From positions 186,001 through 250,000 of the forward strand of contig NZ_JPFK01000003.1 of the NCBI RefSeq assembly GCF_000733475.1: a stretch of 64,000 nucleotides of DNA, in the 5' to 3' direction. This DNA comes from Mangrovimonas yunxiaonensis. Lineage in GTDB: Bacteria; Bacteroidota; Bacteroidia; Flavobacteriales; Flavobacteriaceae. The notes below the pieces were generated by a model that was given only the letters and a program-made list of their open reading frames with translations, had not been told where the DNA came from and did not search any database. The position numbers and the translations under genes were made by a program. The number at the start of each line of letters is the position of its first letter. Position 1 is the stretch's first letter. Below, in pieces: positions 43,429-53,289 of the stretch.

Positions 43429-46245
43429 TTATTTCAATTTCTTTTTAACTTCTACTTCTTGGAAGGCTTCTATAACATCACCTTCTTTAATGTCGTTGTA
43501 GTTTTTAACTTGCATACCACAATCGTATCCTTTAGAGACTTCCTTAACATCGTCTTTAAAACGTTTAAGCGAGGCTAGTTCTCCTGTATAGACTACAACA
43601 CCATCGCGTATTAAACGAATGCCCGAGTTTCTGTAAATCTTACCATTGGTAACCATACATCCTGCAATCGTTCCGATTTTAGAGATTTTAAAGGTTTCTC
43701 TAATTTCTGCTGTTCCGGTAATCTCCTCTTTAAGCTCTGGAGACAACATGCCTTCCATAGCGTCTTTAAGATCGTTTATGGCATCGTAGATAATCGAGTA
43801 AGTTCTAATGTCGATTTCCTCTTTATCTGCTATTTGGCGCGCATTACCCATTGGTCTTACGTTAAAGCCTATAATAATAGCATCGGAAGCCGAGGCTAGT
43901 AACACATCACTTTCTGTAATGGCACCTACACCTTTATGAATGATGTTAACCTGAATCTCTTCTGTTGACAGTTTCTGGAACGAATCGGTTAAGGCTTCTA
44001 CAGAACCATCCACATCACCCTTAAGAATAATGTTTAGCTCCTTAAAGTCGCCTAGTGCAATACGACGTCCAATCTCATCAAGAGTAATATGACGTTGTGT
44101 TCTTACCGATTGCTCACGTTGTAGCTGTGTTCGTTTGGCCGCAATTTGTTTGGCTTCACGCTCATCTTCAAACACATTAAATTTATCGCCGGCTTGTGGT
44201 GCACCATCCAGTCCTAAAACAGATACTGGTGTTGATGGGCCCGCGGTTTCTATATCGTGGCCGCGCTCATCGTGCATGGCTTTTACTTTTCCACTGTGTT
44301 TTCCTGCTAAAACATAGTCGCCAATCTTTAAGGTTCCGGCTTGTACCAACACGGTTGCTACATACCCTCTACCTTTATCTAGGAAGGCTTCTACTATGGT
44401 TCCTACAGCTGGCTTAACTGGGTTGGCTTTAAGCTCTAACAATTCGGCTTCTAAAAGCACTTTTTCAAGTAATTCCTTCACCCCTTGACCTGTTTTAGCA
44501 GAGATGTCGTGCGATTGTATTTTACCACCCCAATCCTCAACTAAAAGGTTCATGCTGGCAAGACCTTCTTTAATCTTATCTGGATTTGCCGTAGGTTTAT
44601 CTATTTTATTTATAGCGAATACTATTGGCACACCTGCAGCTTGCGCATGCGCAATGGCCTCTTTGGTTTGTGGCATAATGGCATCGTCTGCGGCAACCAC
44701 AATAATAGCAATATCGGTTACTTGTGCCCCACGCGCACGCATGGCGGTAAAGGCTTCGTGACCTGGTGTATCTAAGAAGGCTATTTTTTGGCCATCTTCT
44801 AGAGTTACACCATATGCGCCAATGTGTTGTGTAATTCCTCCAGACTCTCCTGCGATAACATTTTCTTTACGCACATAATCCAATAACGAGGTTTTACCGT
44901 GATCTACGTGTCCCATAACCGTAACTATAGGGGCACGGGATTTTAAATCTTCTGGCTTATCTTCTACTTCCTCTATAGCCTCCTCGATATCGGCGGTTAT
45001 AAATTCTACTTGGAAACCAAATTCATCGGCAACAATAGAAAGGGTTTCGGCATCTAAACGTTGGTTCATGGTAACCATCATCCCTAGCGACATACAGGCT
45101 GAGATAATTTGTGTTACCGGAACGTTCATCATGGTGGCGACCTCGCTAGCTGTTACAAACTCGGTTACTTTAAGCACCTTGCTTTCGGCTTGTTCTGCCT
45201 GTAGCTCCTTTTCGGTCTGTTCTCTATGTAGATCTCTTTTCTCTCTACGGTATTTTGCACCTTTTCCTTTAGAGGATTTCCCTTGTAGTTTTTCTAGGGT
45301 TTCGCGAATTTGCTTTTGCACTTCTTCCTCACTTGGCTCTTCTTTAATGTGCGGCTTTTTCCCTTTGTTATTCGCTTTTCCTTTAAACTTATCGTTTCGG
45401 TTATTTTGAGGTGCGGTTTTGCTTATTCTTCGACGTTTTCTCTTGCCTTTCGAGGCATCGTCGCCATCAGCCTTTGGCTTCTCTTTTTTCTTCTTAGGTT
45501 TATTAAACTGAGAAAGGTCTATTTTCTCTCCTGCAATTTTTGGCCCGGTAAGTTTTTGGTATTTGGTTTCTACCACCCCAGATTCCTGCGAAGTTTCTTC
45601 CTTAGGTGCTTCTTCCTTTTTAGGAGCAGTTGGCTTAGCTTCCTGCTTAGGGGCCTTAGGTTTTGGAGCCTCCTGCGCTTTAGGCGCTGGTTGCTTTTCA
45701 GGGCTTGAGGCAACCTCCTTTTCTTCTACTTTAGGCTTAAGCGTCTCTTTAGGCGCTTCTGCTTTAGGGGTTTCTTCTTTGGGCGTTTCTTCTGGCTGCT
45801 CTGTTACTGCTTCAACCGCCTCTTCTTTTTCTTCTTTAGGCTTAGGCGCTTCTTCGGGTTCTTTTTCTGCTTTTTTATCAGCATCTAAATCAATTTTCCC
45901 TACTTGTTTTGGCCCAGACAACGTGGCTTTCGCTCTTACAACCTCTTCTTTTTCGGCAGCTTCCTTTTTTGCCTTTTCTTGCTCTTTTTTCTCAATTTCA
46001 CGCTCGCGCTCTTCCCTTAAGGCTTCCTTTTCTTTCTGCTTAGCCTCGCTAACTTCTTTCGATGCCACTTTTTTATCGGCATCGGTTTGGAATTCATCGG
46101 AAAGTATTTGGTATATTTCGTCTGAAATCTTTGTCGTTGGGCGCTTCTCTATCTCGACACCTTTTGAATCTAAATATTCAACGGCACGATCTAAAGAAAT
46201 GTTCAATTCGCGTAAAACTTTATTTAATCTAATTGTTCCAGCCAT
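43429..46245 (-). CDS. infB: Translation initiation factor IF-2
   Basis: IF-2 is the GTPase that brings initiator tRNA to the ribosome. The 938-residue protein has an N-terminal IF2_N domain (residues 1-55), a long charged low-complexity stretch rich in K, E, P and A (about 70-330), and the GTPase core with GHVDHGKT (about 444-451), DTPGHEAF and NKIDKP. Domains II, III and IV follow and end in EVEVKKKLK. It is the third gene of the rimP-nusA-infB operon, 30 bases after nusA. Confidence 0.98.
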   Translation of the reverse strand: MAGTIRLNKVLRELNISLDRAVEYLDSKGVEIEKRPTTKISDEIYQILSDEFQTDADKKVASKEVSEAKQKEKEALREEREREIEKKEQEKAKKEAAEKEEVVRAKATLSGPKQVGKIDLDADKKAEKEPEEAPKPKEEKEEAVEAVTEQPEETPKEETPKAEAPKETLKPKVEEKEVASSPEKQPAPKAQEAPKPKAPKQEAKPTAPKKEEAPKEETSQESGVVETKYQKLTGPKIAGEKIDLSQFNKPKKKKEKPKADGDDASKGKRKRRRISKTAPQNNRNDKFKGKANNKGKKPHIKEEPSEEEVQKQIRETLEKLQGKSSKGKGAKYRREKRDLHREQTEKELQAEQAESKVLKVTEFVTASEVATMMNVPVTQIISACMSLGMMVTMNQRLDAETLSIVADEFGFQVEFITADIEEAIEEVEDKPEDLKSRAPIVTVMGHVDHGKTSLLDYVRKENVIAGESGGITQHIGAYGVTLEDGQKIAFLDTPGHEAFTAMRARGAQVTDIAIIVVAADDAIMPQTKEAIAHAQAAGVPIVFAINKIDKPTANPDKIKEGLASMNLLVEDWGGKIQSHDISAKTGQGVKELLEKVLLEAELLELKANPVKPAVGTIVEAFLDKGRGYVATVLVQAGTLKIGDYVLAGKHSGKVKAMHDERGHDIETAGPSTPVSVLGLDGAPQAGDKFNVFEDEREAKQIAAKRTQLQREQSVRTQRHITLDEIGRRIALGDFKELNIILKGDVDGSVEALTDSFQKLSTEEIQVNIIHKGVGAITESDVLLASASDAIIIGFNVRPMGNARQIADKEEIDIRTYSIIYDAINDLKDAMEGMLSPELKEEITGTAEIRETFKISKIGTIAGCMVTNGKIYRNSGIRLIRDGVVVYTGELASLKRFKDDVKEVSKGYDCGMQVKNYNDIKEGDVIEAFQEVEVKKKLK

Positions 46246-46275
46246 AAATTGCCTTTAAAATAACCTAATTAAATT

Positions 46276-47508
46276 TTATTCTTCAAATTCTTCTTTAAGA
46301 ATTCTTCTTACTTCTTCTATTGTTTCTTGTTCTAGGTCTGTTCTTTTCACAAGATCTTCAACTTCCAGTTCCAGAACACTTTTTGCGGTGTCTAGACCCA
46401 CACGCTTAAGCTCTTCTATAATCCAGTCTTCTATCTCGTCTGAGAATTCGGTAAGCTCGACATCTTCTTCGGCACCTTCTCTGTAAACATCTATTTCGTA
46501 ACCGGTAAGTTGACCGGCTAAGCGAATGTTATGCCCACCTCTACCAATGGCCTTGCTTACTTCTTCTGGTTTAAGCACCGCTTCGGCACGTTTGTTTTCT
46601 TCATCGATTTTTATCGATGTTACTCGTGCTGGGCTTAGTGCTCTTGTAATGTACAATTGCAGGTTATTGGTATAGTTTATAACGTCTATATTCTCGTTAC
46701 CCAGCTCTCTAACGATGCCGTGAATTCTTGACCCTTTCATACCAACGCAAGCACCTACAGGATCTATTCTATCGTCATACGAATCGACAGCCACCTTAGC
46801 TTTTTCGCCTGGAATTCTAACCACATTTTTAATGGTGATTAATCCATCGAAAACTTCTGGTATTTCCTGCTCGAAAAGCTTTTCTAGGAATACAGGTGAT
46901 GTTCTCGACATAATGATTGACGGCTTGTTTCCTTTTAGGTCTACCGTTTCAATAATTCCTCTTACGTTATCGCCTTTTCTAAAGAAATCGGACGGGATTT
47001 GCCTGTCTTTTGGCAAGATGATTTCGTTGCCTTCATCGTCCAATAAAATTACAGCTCTGTGGCGTATGTGATGTACTTCGGCTGTATAAATTTCGCCTAT
47101 TAAATCTTTAAACTGCTTGTAAATATTGGTGTTATCGTGCTCGTGTATTTTAGAGATTAGGTTTTGTCTTAAGGCTAAAATAGCGCGACGTCCAAGGTCT
47201 ATTAATTTCACTTCTTCCGACACATCTTCGCCTACTTCAAAATCCGGTTCAATCTTACGGGCATCGGTTAAAGAAATTTCCTGGTTTGGCTCCTCTACTT
47301 CTCCATCGGCCACAACAACTCTATTTCTCCAAATTTCTAAATCCCCTTTATCTGGGTTTATAATGATATCAAAATTATCGTCATCTCCAAATTTTCTCTT
47401 AAGAGCCGTTCTAAACACTTCTTCTAGAATGGCCATTAACGTCACACGATCTATTAGCTTATCGTCCTTGAACTCCGAAAACGATTCAATTAACGCAAGA
47501 TTTTCCAT
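46276..47508 (-). CDS. nusA: Transcription termination/antitermination factor NusA
   Basis: NusA binds RNA polymerase and affects pausing, termination and antitermination. At 410 aa it has the NusA N-terminal domain (residues 1-125), the S1 domain (about 130-200; AEVHHIRHRAVILL) and two KH domains (GMKGSRIHGIVREL, AIGRGGHNIRLAGQL). The C-terminal end has a single HhH-like repeat (LEVEDLVKRTDLEQETIEEV), shorter than in E. coli. It starts 10 bases past rimP. Confidence 0.98.
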   Translation of the reverse strand: MENLALIESFSEFKDDKLIDRVTLMAILEEVFRTALKRKFGDDDNFDIIINPDKGDLEIWRNRVVVADGEVEEPNQEISLTDARKIEPDFEVGEDVSEEVKLIDLGRRAILALRQNLISKIHEHDNTNIYKQFKDLIGEIYTAEVHHIRHRAVILLDDEGNEIILPKDRQIPSDFFRKGDNVRGIIETVDLKGNKPSIIMSRTSPVFLEKLFEQEIPEVFDGLITIKNVVRIPGEKAKVAVDSYDDRIDPVGACVGMKGSRIHGIVRELGNENIDVINYTNNLQLYITRALSPARVTSIKIDEENKRAEAVLKPEEVSKAIGRGGHNIRLAGQLTGYEIDVYREGAEEDVELTEFSDEIEDWIIEELKRVGLDTAKSVLELEVEDLVKRTDLEQETIEEVRRILKEEFEE

Positions 47509-47517
47509 ATCAACAAA

Positions 47518-47979
47518 TTAAAATTTAATCATAACTTTAGCTTCAACTATATTTTCATAGGCAATATTAGCCTCTTTATTTACGGTATGTTTGCCTTTAC
47601 CTACCGGTTTGGGCTCGCGGGCCTTCCACGCTAAGGTAATGGCCTGGTCTGTTGCTGCCACCAGACTGCCTTCAACTGCGCTGTCTGCTGTTTTTACGTT
47701 TAAAACCCTGCCTATATTTTTTTTAAACTGTCGCGGGATTACCAATGGCGAAGCTGCTCCTGCCGAAGTAACCACCAAGGAAAAATCCTGGGCTTCGCGG
47801 TCTAAATTGTGTTCGATGGCTCGGCTTACAAAAATGCAATCCTCTACGGTAACGCCCTTGTCGCCGTCAATCACCACTTTCACACCATAATCATCGCCAA
47901 CAGAAAGCTCTATTAAAAACAGATCACTTCTTTCTTCAAGCGCTTTTTCGAGTAAATTTTCTACAGTCGTTTTAAACAT
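47518..47979 (-). CDS. rimP: Ribosome maturation factor RimP
   Basis: RimP is needed for 30S subunit maturation. I chose ATG 47979 (153 aa, MFKTTVENLLEKAL), which starts after the leader hairpin. The frame stays open upstream to 48036, but that would place the start at or before the transcript start. Motifs: GVKVVIDGDKGVTVEDCIFVSRAIE and the later FKKNIGRVLNVKT. It is the first gene of the operon with nusA and infB, in the order conserved across bacteria. Confidence 0.95.
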   Translation of the reverse strand: MFKTTVENLLEKALEERSDLFLIELSVGDDYGVKVVIDGDKGVTVEDCIFVSRAIEHNLDREAQDFSLVVTSAGAASPLVIPRQFKKNIGRVLNVKTADSAVEGSLVAATDQAITLAWKAREPKPVGKGKHTVNKEANIAYENIVEAKVMIKF

Positions 47980-47988
47980 TTTCGGTAT

Positions 47989-48015
47989 AAAAAGAGGGGA
48001 CTCTCCCGTCCCCTC
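47989..48015 (-). promoter_or_regulatory. Terminator-like leader hairpin of the rimP-nusA-infB operon
   Basis: GAGGGGAC (minus, 48015-48008) pairs perfectly with GTCCCCTC (48001-47994), and five T follow. It is placed between the promoter (48042-48073) and the rimP ATG (47979), so it sits within the predicted 5' leader and ends ten bases upstream of the start. It looks like an attenuator. Confidence 0.65.
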
Positions 48016-48041
48016 GCTATTATTTTTTCCTAACAACGCTG

Positions 48042-48073
48042 CAAATATACGATAAATATATTGATTTTCACAA
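48042..48073 (-). promoter_or_regulatory. rimP operon promoter
   Basis: TTG (48073-48071, minus), 21 bases, TATATTTG (48049-48042): a good Bacteroidota promoter. The predicted start of transcription is near 48035, so the leader is about 55 bases. Confidence 0.7.
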
Positions 48074-48076
48074 TGA

Positions 48077-48106
48077 TTGGTATGTCAATTTTTATTCTTA
48101 AATTTA
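48077..48106 (+). promoter_or_regulatory. Universal stress protein promoter
   Basis: TTG (48077-48079), 19 bases, TAAATTTA (48099-48106), one mismatch from TAnnTTTG. It is back-to-back with the rimP promoter, 3 bases apart. Confidence 0.6.
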
Positions 48107-48150
48107 GAGAACCCAACTAACAAACACTCAAAAATCACAAAAAAGTCAAC

Positions 48151-48975
48151 ATGAAAAAACTACTCGTACCAACCGATTTTTCGCAAGAAGCCGAAAACGC
48201 CCTAAAGGTTGCCGCTCAACTTGCCAAAAAACACCATTGCGAAATTCTTTTACTACACCTACTCGAACTTCCACTACAGCAAATAGACATGGTAAACAAC
48301 CATAGCGAGCTCCCAGAAGCTATGTTTTTTATGAAACTTGCCCAACAAAAATTTGAAGACCTGGTTGATAGTGACTACCTTAAAGGCCTTACCGTACAGC
48401 ATTTTGTAGAGTTTGGGGAGAGCTTTGCCAACCTTTCTGAAATTGGCAAGCGCAAAGGCGCCAATTTAATTGTTATGGGATCGCATGGCGCTAGCGGGTT
48501 TAAGGAAATGTTTATAGGCTCGAACGCCGAAAAAGTGGTTAGACACTCCGATATCCCGGTTTTAGTGATTAAAAACGAACACCAAAATTTTGACATTAAG
48601 GATTTTGTATTTGCTTCCGATTTTAAAAAAGACAACAAGGAAACCTACAAACAGGCCGCCGATCTTGCCCAAACTTTCAATGCTAAAATTCATTTGGTTA
48701 TGGTTAATACGGCCAGCAATTTTACAACTACAGGAAAAGCGCAAGCCCGAATTAAGGACTTTATAAAAGATTATCCTTTCGACAATTACAGCATAAACAT
48801 TTACAACGACACCAATGTAGAAAACGGCATTTTAAACTTTTCGCAAGACATTAATGCCGACCTTATAGGAATAAGCACTCACGGCAGGCAGGGCATTGCC
48901 CATTTCTTTAACGGCAGCATAAGCGAGGATCTAGTTAACCACGCCAAAAGACCCGTTATTACCTTTAAAATCTAG
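48151..48975 (+). CDS. Universal stress protein, tandem UspA domains
   Basis: The 274-residue protein has two UspA-like domains (about 1-140 and 150-274). The first has the ATP-type motif VMGSHGASGFKEMFIGSNAEKV, and the second the similar GISTHGRQGIAHFFNGSISEDL, both with the G-x2-G-x9-GS pattern. It begins MKKLLVPTDFSQEAENAL. It is a single-gene unit with its own promoter and a strong terminator. Family members help survival under stress; the specific role is not evident. Confidence 0.95.
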   Translation: MKKLLVPTDFSQEAENALKVAAQLAKKHHCEILLLHLLELPLQQIDMVNNHSELPEAMFFMKLAQQKFEDLVDSDYLKGLTVQHFVEFGESFANLSEIGKRKGANLIVMGSHGASGFKEMFIGSNAEKVVRHSDIPVLVIKNEHQNFDIKDFVFASDFKKDNKETYKQAADLAQTFNAKIHLVMVNTASNFTTTGKAQARIKDFIKDYPFDNYSINIYNDTNVENGILNFSQDINADLIGISTHGRQGIAHFFNGSISEDLVNHAKRPVITFKI

Positions 48976-48995
48976 CCCTGTCGCGTACTAATTAA

Positions 48996-49036
48996 AAAAC
49001 ACAAACGCCCTAGATGTTCTAGGGCGTTTGTGTTTT
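48996..49036 (+). terminator. Terminator after the universal stress protein
   Basis: A 19-bp perfect stem (48996-49014 with 49018-49036) around TGT, followed by T on the plus strand and preceded by A. It could work in both directions. Confidence 0.92.
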
Positions 49037-49077
49037 CGCACCCCTAAACCAGTCAACACCTTAAAATTGAGCATAAA

Positions 49078-49108
49078 AAAATCCCGATTATAAAATAATC
49101 GGGATTTT
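49078..49108 (-). terminator. Terminator of tRNA-Gln
   Basis: A perfect 11-bp stem (49081-49091 with 49095-49105), extended by three A:T pairs, and a T-tract on the minus strand, 8 bases past the tRNA 3' end. Confidence 0.85.
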
Positions 49109-49115
49109 AAACTTG

Positions 49116-49188
49116 TTGGCCTACTAGGGCTCGAACCTAGACTCTTCTGAACCAAAATCAGACGTGTTGCCAGTTACACCATAGGCCA
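49116..49188 (-). tRNA. tRNA-Gln (anticodon TTG)
   Basis: The minus strand folds as a cloverleaf. Acceptor arms are TGGCCTA and TAGGCCA with discriminator A (49116). The anticodon arm is TCTGA-TTTTGGT-TCAGA, giving anticodon TTG for glutamine. The T arm is CTAGG-TTCGAGC-CCTAG. CCA is not encoded. A matching promoter and terminator flank it. Confidence 0.97.
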
Positions 49189-49205
49189 ATTTTGTTTTGA
49201 GGTGG

Positions 49206-49235
49206 CAAATTTACAACAAACTTTTTTATGCGCAA
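49206..49235 (-). promoter_or_regulatory. tRNA-Gln promoter
   Basis: TTG (49235-49233, minus), 19 bases, TAAATTTG (49213-49206), an exact match to the Bacteroidota consensus, 18 bases before the tRNA 5' end. Confidence 0.8.
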
Positions 49236-49340
49236 ATATTTTTTGAATAAAAATACACCCCAACCCTTAACGTTTCCTTAAATATGGTTTTCGTTCCATA
49301 ATTATTGTTAAATTCGCTGCATCTATCAAATTAAGAGAAC

Positions 49341-52300
49341 ATGACAGACTTCTGTTTTAAAAAATGGAATACCCTTTTAGGTTGGTTTTCCTTTTTAATT
49401 GCCCTAATTACATACACATTAACCGTAGAACCTACGGTAAGCTACTGGGATGCTGGCGAATACATTTTAACCGCCTCTAAACTACAGGTAGGCCACCCAC
49501 CCGGAGCGCCACTTTTTCAAATGTTTGGGGCCTTTTTCTCGATATTTGCTTTTGGCGACCCTTCTAGAATTGGCTGGGTTATGAACATGATGAGTGCCGT
49601 AGCTAGCGCATTTACCATACTGTTTATGTTCTGGACCATTACCATTTTACTAAAAAAACTCATCACCCTTAACCAAACCGATTTTACAAAACCCAAACAA
49701 ATGGCTGTTTTAGGAAGCGCCCTTGTAGGAAGTTTAGCCTTTGCGTTTACCGATTCGTTTTGGTTTAATGCCGTAGAAACAGAAGTATATGCCATGGCAA
49801 CATTAATCATGTCGGTTTTATTTTACCTCGGGCTTCGTTGGGAACAGGACATGGACAAACCTCGTGGCAACAAATGGCTTATCTTAATAGCCTTTATTAT
49901 AGGGCTTTCGTTTGGAGTACACTTTATGGGGCTATTAACCATTCCTGCTATCGGACTGATTTATTACTTTAAGAACTTCAAAACCATTACGGTTAAAAAC
50001 TTCATTATTGCCAATGCAGTTTCAGTAGCCATTCTCTTATTTGTATTTAAGCTTTTAGCACCTAACATCCTTCGCTTTTTCAGTAGCATGGAAATTTTCT
50101 TTGTAAATACCGTAGGGCTGCCCTTTAATTCGGGAACCATTATTGCCGGGCTACTACTTGCTGCTTTCGTGTATTTTGGACTAAAGTACACCCGAGAAAA
50201 GCAATACAAACACCTTAACACCGCTTTGCTTTGCGTGACTTTTATTGTTATAGGGTTTTCCTCATGGCTCATGCTGCCTATTCGCGCCAATGCCGATGTG
50301 GTTGTAAACGAAAACGACCCCTCCGATGCGAGAGAACTGCTAGCCTACTACAACCTAGAACAATACCCAGAAACTCACCTGTTTTACGGCCCCCAGTTTA
50401 CCGACCAATACTCTGGTCTTGATGCCAACGAACCGTATATTGACGATAAACCCAACTACGAAAAAGATTTAACCAAAGGCAAATATGTTATTGTAAACGA
50501 TTGGAAAAACGCCAAACAAAACTACAATGCCAAACACGCCTCTATTCTTCCTAGAATGTGGAGCACAGAACATGCCGAAAACTACATGCTATTTTCGGGA
50601 TATTTAGATTTTAATCTGAAGCCCGAGTACCAAATGGAAAACGAACTGAGGAGTGCGGTGATAGGCTTTAAAAACGATGTTGCCAAAGGCTTGGTCGATT
50701 ATGAAGATTACCACAGCTTTTTAAAACAGTTTAGCCAATACATCGATATTGAAAAACCTTCGCTAGCCAGCAACGTTGCCTATTTACTAGAATACCAATT
50801 GGGCTACATGTACTGGCGTTACTTTATGTGGAATTTTGTAGGACGCCAAGACGATATTCAGGGCAGGTACGACAACCACGGCAATTGGCTAAGCGGCATT
50901 AAATTTATAGACGAATGGCACCTAGGTCTATCGCAAGACAACCTGCCAAGCGACGTAACAAAAAACAAAGCGAGAAACACCTACTATTTCCTGCCTTTTA
51001 TTTTAGGGTTAATCGGGTTTTTCTTTTTATATAACAAAGACAAAAAACTGTTTTGGGTCATGTTGGTCTTTTTCCTATTTACAGGACTGGCCATTCAGGT
51101 ATACACCAACGTGCGCCCCTTTGAGCCCCGAGAGCGTGACTATTCTGTTGTAGGATCGTTTTATGTCTTTGCCCTTTGGATAGGGTTTGGCGTGTACGCC
51201 TTATACGACATGCTTAAGAAATATGCGGCTTCAAAAATGTTAGCACCTGCCATTACTCTGGCTTGCCTAGTACTGGTCCCTGGTATTTTAGTTGCCAACA
51301 ACTGGGATGACCACGACCGATCAGACAAATACACAGCCAGATCTATGGCAAGAAAATATTTGGACTCCTGCGACGAGAATGCCATTTTATTTACCATTGG
51401 AGACAACGATACCTTTGCCCTTTGGTACGCCCAAGAAATAGAAGGCTACAGGACCGATGTGCGAGTCGTTAACACCAGCTTGTTCCAGACCGACTGGTAT
51501 ATCGATCAAATGAAACGCAAAGCCTACGAAAGCGACCCCATTCCTTCACAGTTAACCCACGACCAGTACCGTTACGGCACCAGAGACTATATTATGAAGC
51601 GCGTTATCTCTAGAGACACTATGAACATTAAAGACTTTATAGACTTCGTTTCTAGCGAAAACCCTAAAACCAAGTTCGAGTATATCCTGAGACAACAAGG
51701 CGAAGACCCTAGTTTTTACCCGTCGCAGTTAACCAACTCGAATTATTTTCCCGTAGAAAACATTAGCGTACCCGTTAACAAAACCAACGCCTTAAAATAT
51801 GGTATTGTTAAAGAAAAAGACGCCAACAAAATTGAAGATAGCCTACACCTTAAAATAACGGGTAGTGCATTATATAAAAACAGACTTCTTATGCTAGACA
51901 TCGTTGCTAACAACGATTGGAAACGCCCCATTTATTTCACGGGCGGTGCCTTTGCCGATGAAGATTACATCTGGATGAAAGACTATTTACAACTCGACGG
52001 CATGTGCTACAAGCTTGTTCCTATAAAAACACCCGTAGATCGTGCAAACCCATTTGATATGGGACGTGTTGACAGCGACTTAATGTACAGCAAGGTTGTT
52101 AACTGGGACTGGGGTAATAGCGGTAGTGACAACATATACCACGATCCGGAAACCCGTAAAAATGCCATTACCTATCGTGGCAACCTAGCCAGATTAATCG
52201 AGCAGTTAATTAACGAAAAGAAACTTGACAAAGCCGAAGAAATTGCAGACATCGCCATGGAGAACATGCCTGTGGAGTACTTTAATTATTACACCCTTTT

Positions 52301-52661
52301 GGAGCCTTACATTGGCGCCTACTACGAAGTAGACAACAAAGAAAAAGCCCGAACACTATATAAACAAGTTGCCGAGAAATATCAGGAAAACCTTACCTAT
52401 TACAGCAGCTTAGATATTAAAGTGCAATACGACCTATTAGAAGAGATCCTAACAGACATCGAAAAATACAAAGGCATTCTGGAGGTAACCAACGAATACG
52501 ATAAAACATTCTATGAAACAGAGTCGAGAATCTTTTCAGATTACCTCAATCTGTTCGAACATTTTTATCGTGGGGAAGGCCAAGAAAGTCTGCCAAAAAC
52601 AACGCCCGACCTAAACGAAGGCCTTGAATTAGACAGTGTGTTAATCCCTACAGAAGAATAA
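49341..52661 (+). CDS. DUF2723 (TMEM260-like) multi-pass membrane protein, probable glycosyltransferase
   Basis: The 1106-residue protein has many membrane helices in its N-terminal half (residues 1-680) and a large soluble C-terminal part (about 700-1106), with a short TPR-like stretch near EEIADIAMENMPVEYFNYY. The family hallmark SYWDAGEYILTASKLQVGHPPG (in two pieces: SYWDAGEYILTA and KLQVGHPPGAPL) has an acidic residue in the first extracytoplasmic loop. DUF2723 is related to the eukaryotic TMEM260 O-mannosyltransferase, so sugar transfer to exported proteins is likely but unproven here. The deacetylase gene starts four bases after its stop. Confidence 0.9.
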   Translation: MTDFCFKKWNTLLGWFSFLIALITYTLTVEPTVSYWDAGEYILTASKLQVGHPPGAPLFQMFGAFFSIFAFGDPSRIGWVMNMMSAVASAFTILFMFWTITILLKKLITLNQTDFTKPKQMAVLGSALVGSLAFAFTDSFWFNAVETEVYAMATLIMSVLFYLGLRWEQDMDKPRGNKWLILIAFIIGLSFGVHFMGLLTIPAIGLIYYFKNFKTITVKNFIIANAVSVAILLFVFKLLAPNILRFFSSMEIFFVNTVGLPFNSGTIIAGLLLAAFVYFGLKYTREKQYKHLNTALLCVTFIVIGFSSWLMLPIRANADVVVNENDPSDARELLAYYNLEQYPETHLFYGPQFTDQYSGLDANEPYIDDKPNYEKDLTKGKYVIVNDWKNAKQNYNAKHASILPRMWSTEHAENYMLFSGYLDFNLKPEYQMENELRSAVIGFKNDVAKGLVDYEDYHSFLKQFSQYIDIEKPSLASNVAYLLEYQLGYMYWRYFMWNFVGRQDDIQGRYDNHGNWLSGIKFIDEWHLGLSQDNLPSDVTKNKARNTYYFLPFILGLIGFFFLYNKDKKLFWVMLVFFLFTGLAIQVYTNVRPFEPRERDYSVVGSFYVFALWIGFGVYALYDMLKKYAASKMLAPAITLACLVLVPGILVANNWDDHDRSDKYTARSMARKYLDSCDENAILFTIGDNDTFALWYAQEIEGYRTDVRVVNTSLFQTDWYIDQMKRKAYESDPIPSQLTHDQYRYGTRDYIMKRVISRDTMNIKDFIDFVSSENPKTKFEYILRQQGEDPSFYPSQLTNSNYFPVENISVPVNKTNALKYGIVKEKDANKIEDSLHLKITGSALYKNRLLMLDIVANNDWKRPIYFTGGAFADEDYIWMKDYLQLDGMCYKLVPIKTPVDRANPFDMGRVDSDLMYSKVVNWDWGNSGSDNIYHDPETRKNAITYRGNLARLIEQLINEKKLDKAEEIADIAMENMPVEYFNYYTLLEPYIGAYYEVDNKEKARTLYKQVAEKYQENLTYYSSLDIKVQYDLLEEILTDIEKYKGILEVTNEYDKTFYETESRIFSDYLNLFEHFYRGEGQESLPKTTPDLNEGLELDSVLIPTEE

Positions 52662-52665
52662 ACCT

Positions 52666-53289
52666 ATGGCCCGTGTTCCTGCTAAGCTTCCCAATATAGT
52701 AAAACACGTGTTTCCTAGTTATACATGGTCTAAACAGGTTGCTACCAAGACCATTTATTTAACGTTTGATGATGGTCCAACGCCCGAGATTACCCCTTGG
52801 GTTTTGGACCAACTTAAACAACACCATGCCAAAGCCACTTTTTTTTGCATAGGCAACAACGTGGCAAAACACCCAGAAACATACCAGCAACTAATAGACC
52901 AAGGCCACGCGGTGGGCAACCACACCTTTAACCACTTAAAAGGATGGAAAACCAGCCCAGAAGCTTATATAGACAATGTTTTAAAAGCTGCCACGGTAAT
53001 ACAGTCAAAGCTTTTTAGACCACCTTATGGGCAGTTAACAAGAAAACAAGGAAAAATGCTCATGGCCTTAGGCTACCATATTATTATGTGGGACGTACTT
53101 TCTATCGATTGGGATAAGCACCTCCCTAAAGAGCAGTGTTTAAAAAACATCTTGAAACATACGAAGCCTGGAAGTATTGTTGTATTTCACGACAGCATAA
53201 AAGCGCAGAAGAACATGCAATATGCACTCCCAAGAACACTAGCGTATTTTTCGGAAAAAGGGTATCAATTTAAGGCCTTGCCCCATTAA
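52666..53289 (+). CDS. Polysaccharide deacetylase (NodB family)
   Basis: The 207-residue enzyme has all five NodB motifs: TFDDGPTPE (metal-binding D), HTFNH (metal-binding histidines), RPPYG, WDVLSIDWD and VVFHDS (catalytic His). Family members remove N- or O-acetyl groups from chitin, peptidoglycan or other glycans with a divalent metal. No signal peptide is visible. Spacing (4 bases) to the DUF2723 gene implies one operon, so it may process glycans connected to that protein. The 3' end overlaps the thioredoxin-like gene by 4 bases tail to tail. Confidence 0.94.
   Translation: MARVPAKLPNIVKHVFPSYTWSKQVATKTIYLTFDDGPTPEITPWVLDQLKQHHAKATFFCIGNNVAKHPETYQQLIDQGHAVGNHTFNHLKGWKTSPEAYIDNVLKAATVIQSKLFRPPYGQLTRKQGKMLMALGYHIIMWDVLSIDWDKHLPKEQCLKNILKHTKPGSIVVFHDSIKAQKNMQYALPRTLAYFSEKGYQFKALPH

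Noticed and set aside
45310-46258. Plus-strand frames of 130-230 codons opposite infB
   Set aside because: They are the reverse of the charged low-complexity stretch of IF-2 and have no recognisable protein character.
47980-48036. N-terminal extension of rimP by 19 codons
   Set aside because: It would read through the leader hairpin and begin at the predicted transcription start; the internal ATG fits RimP homologues.
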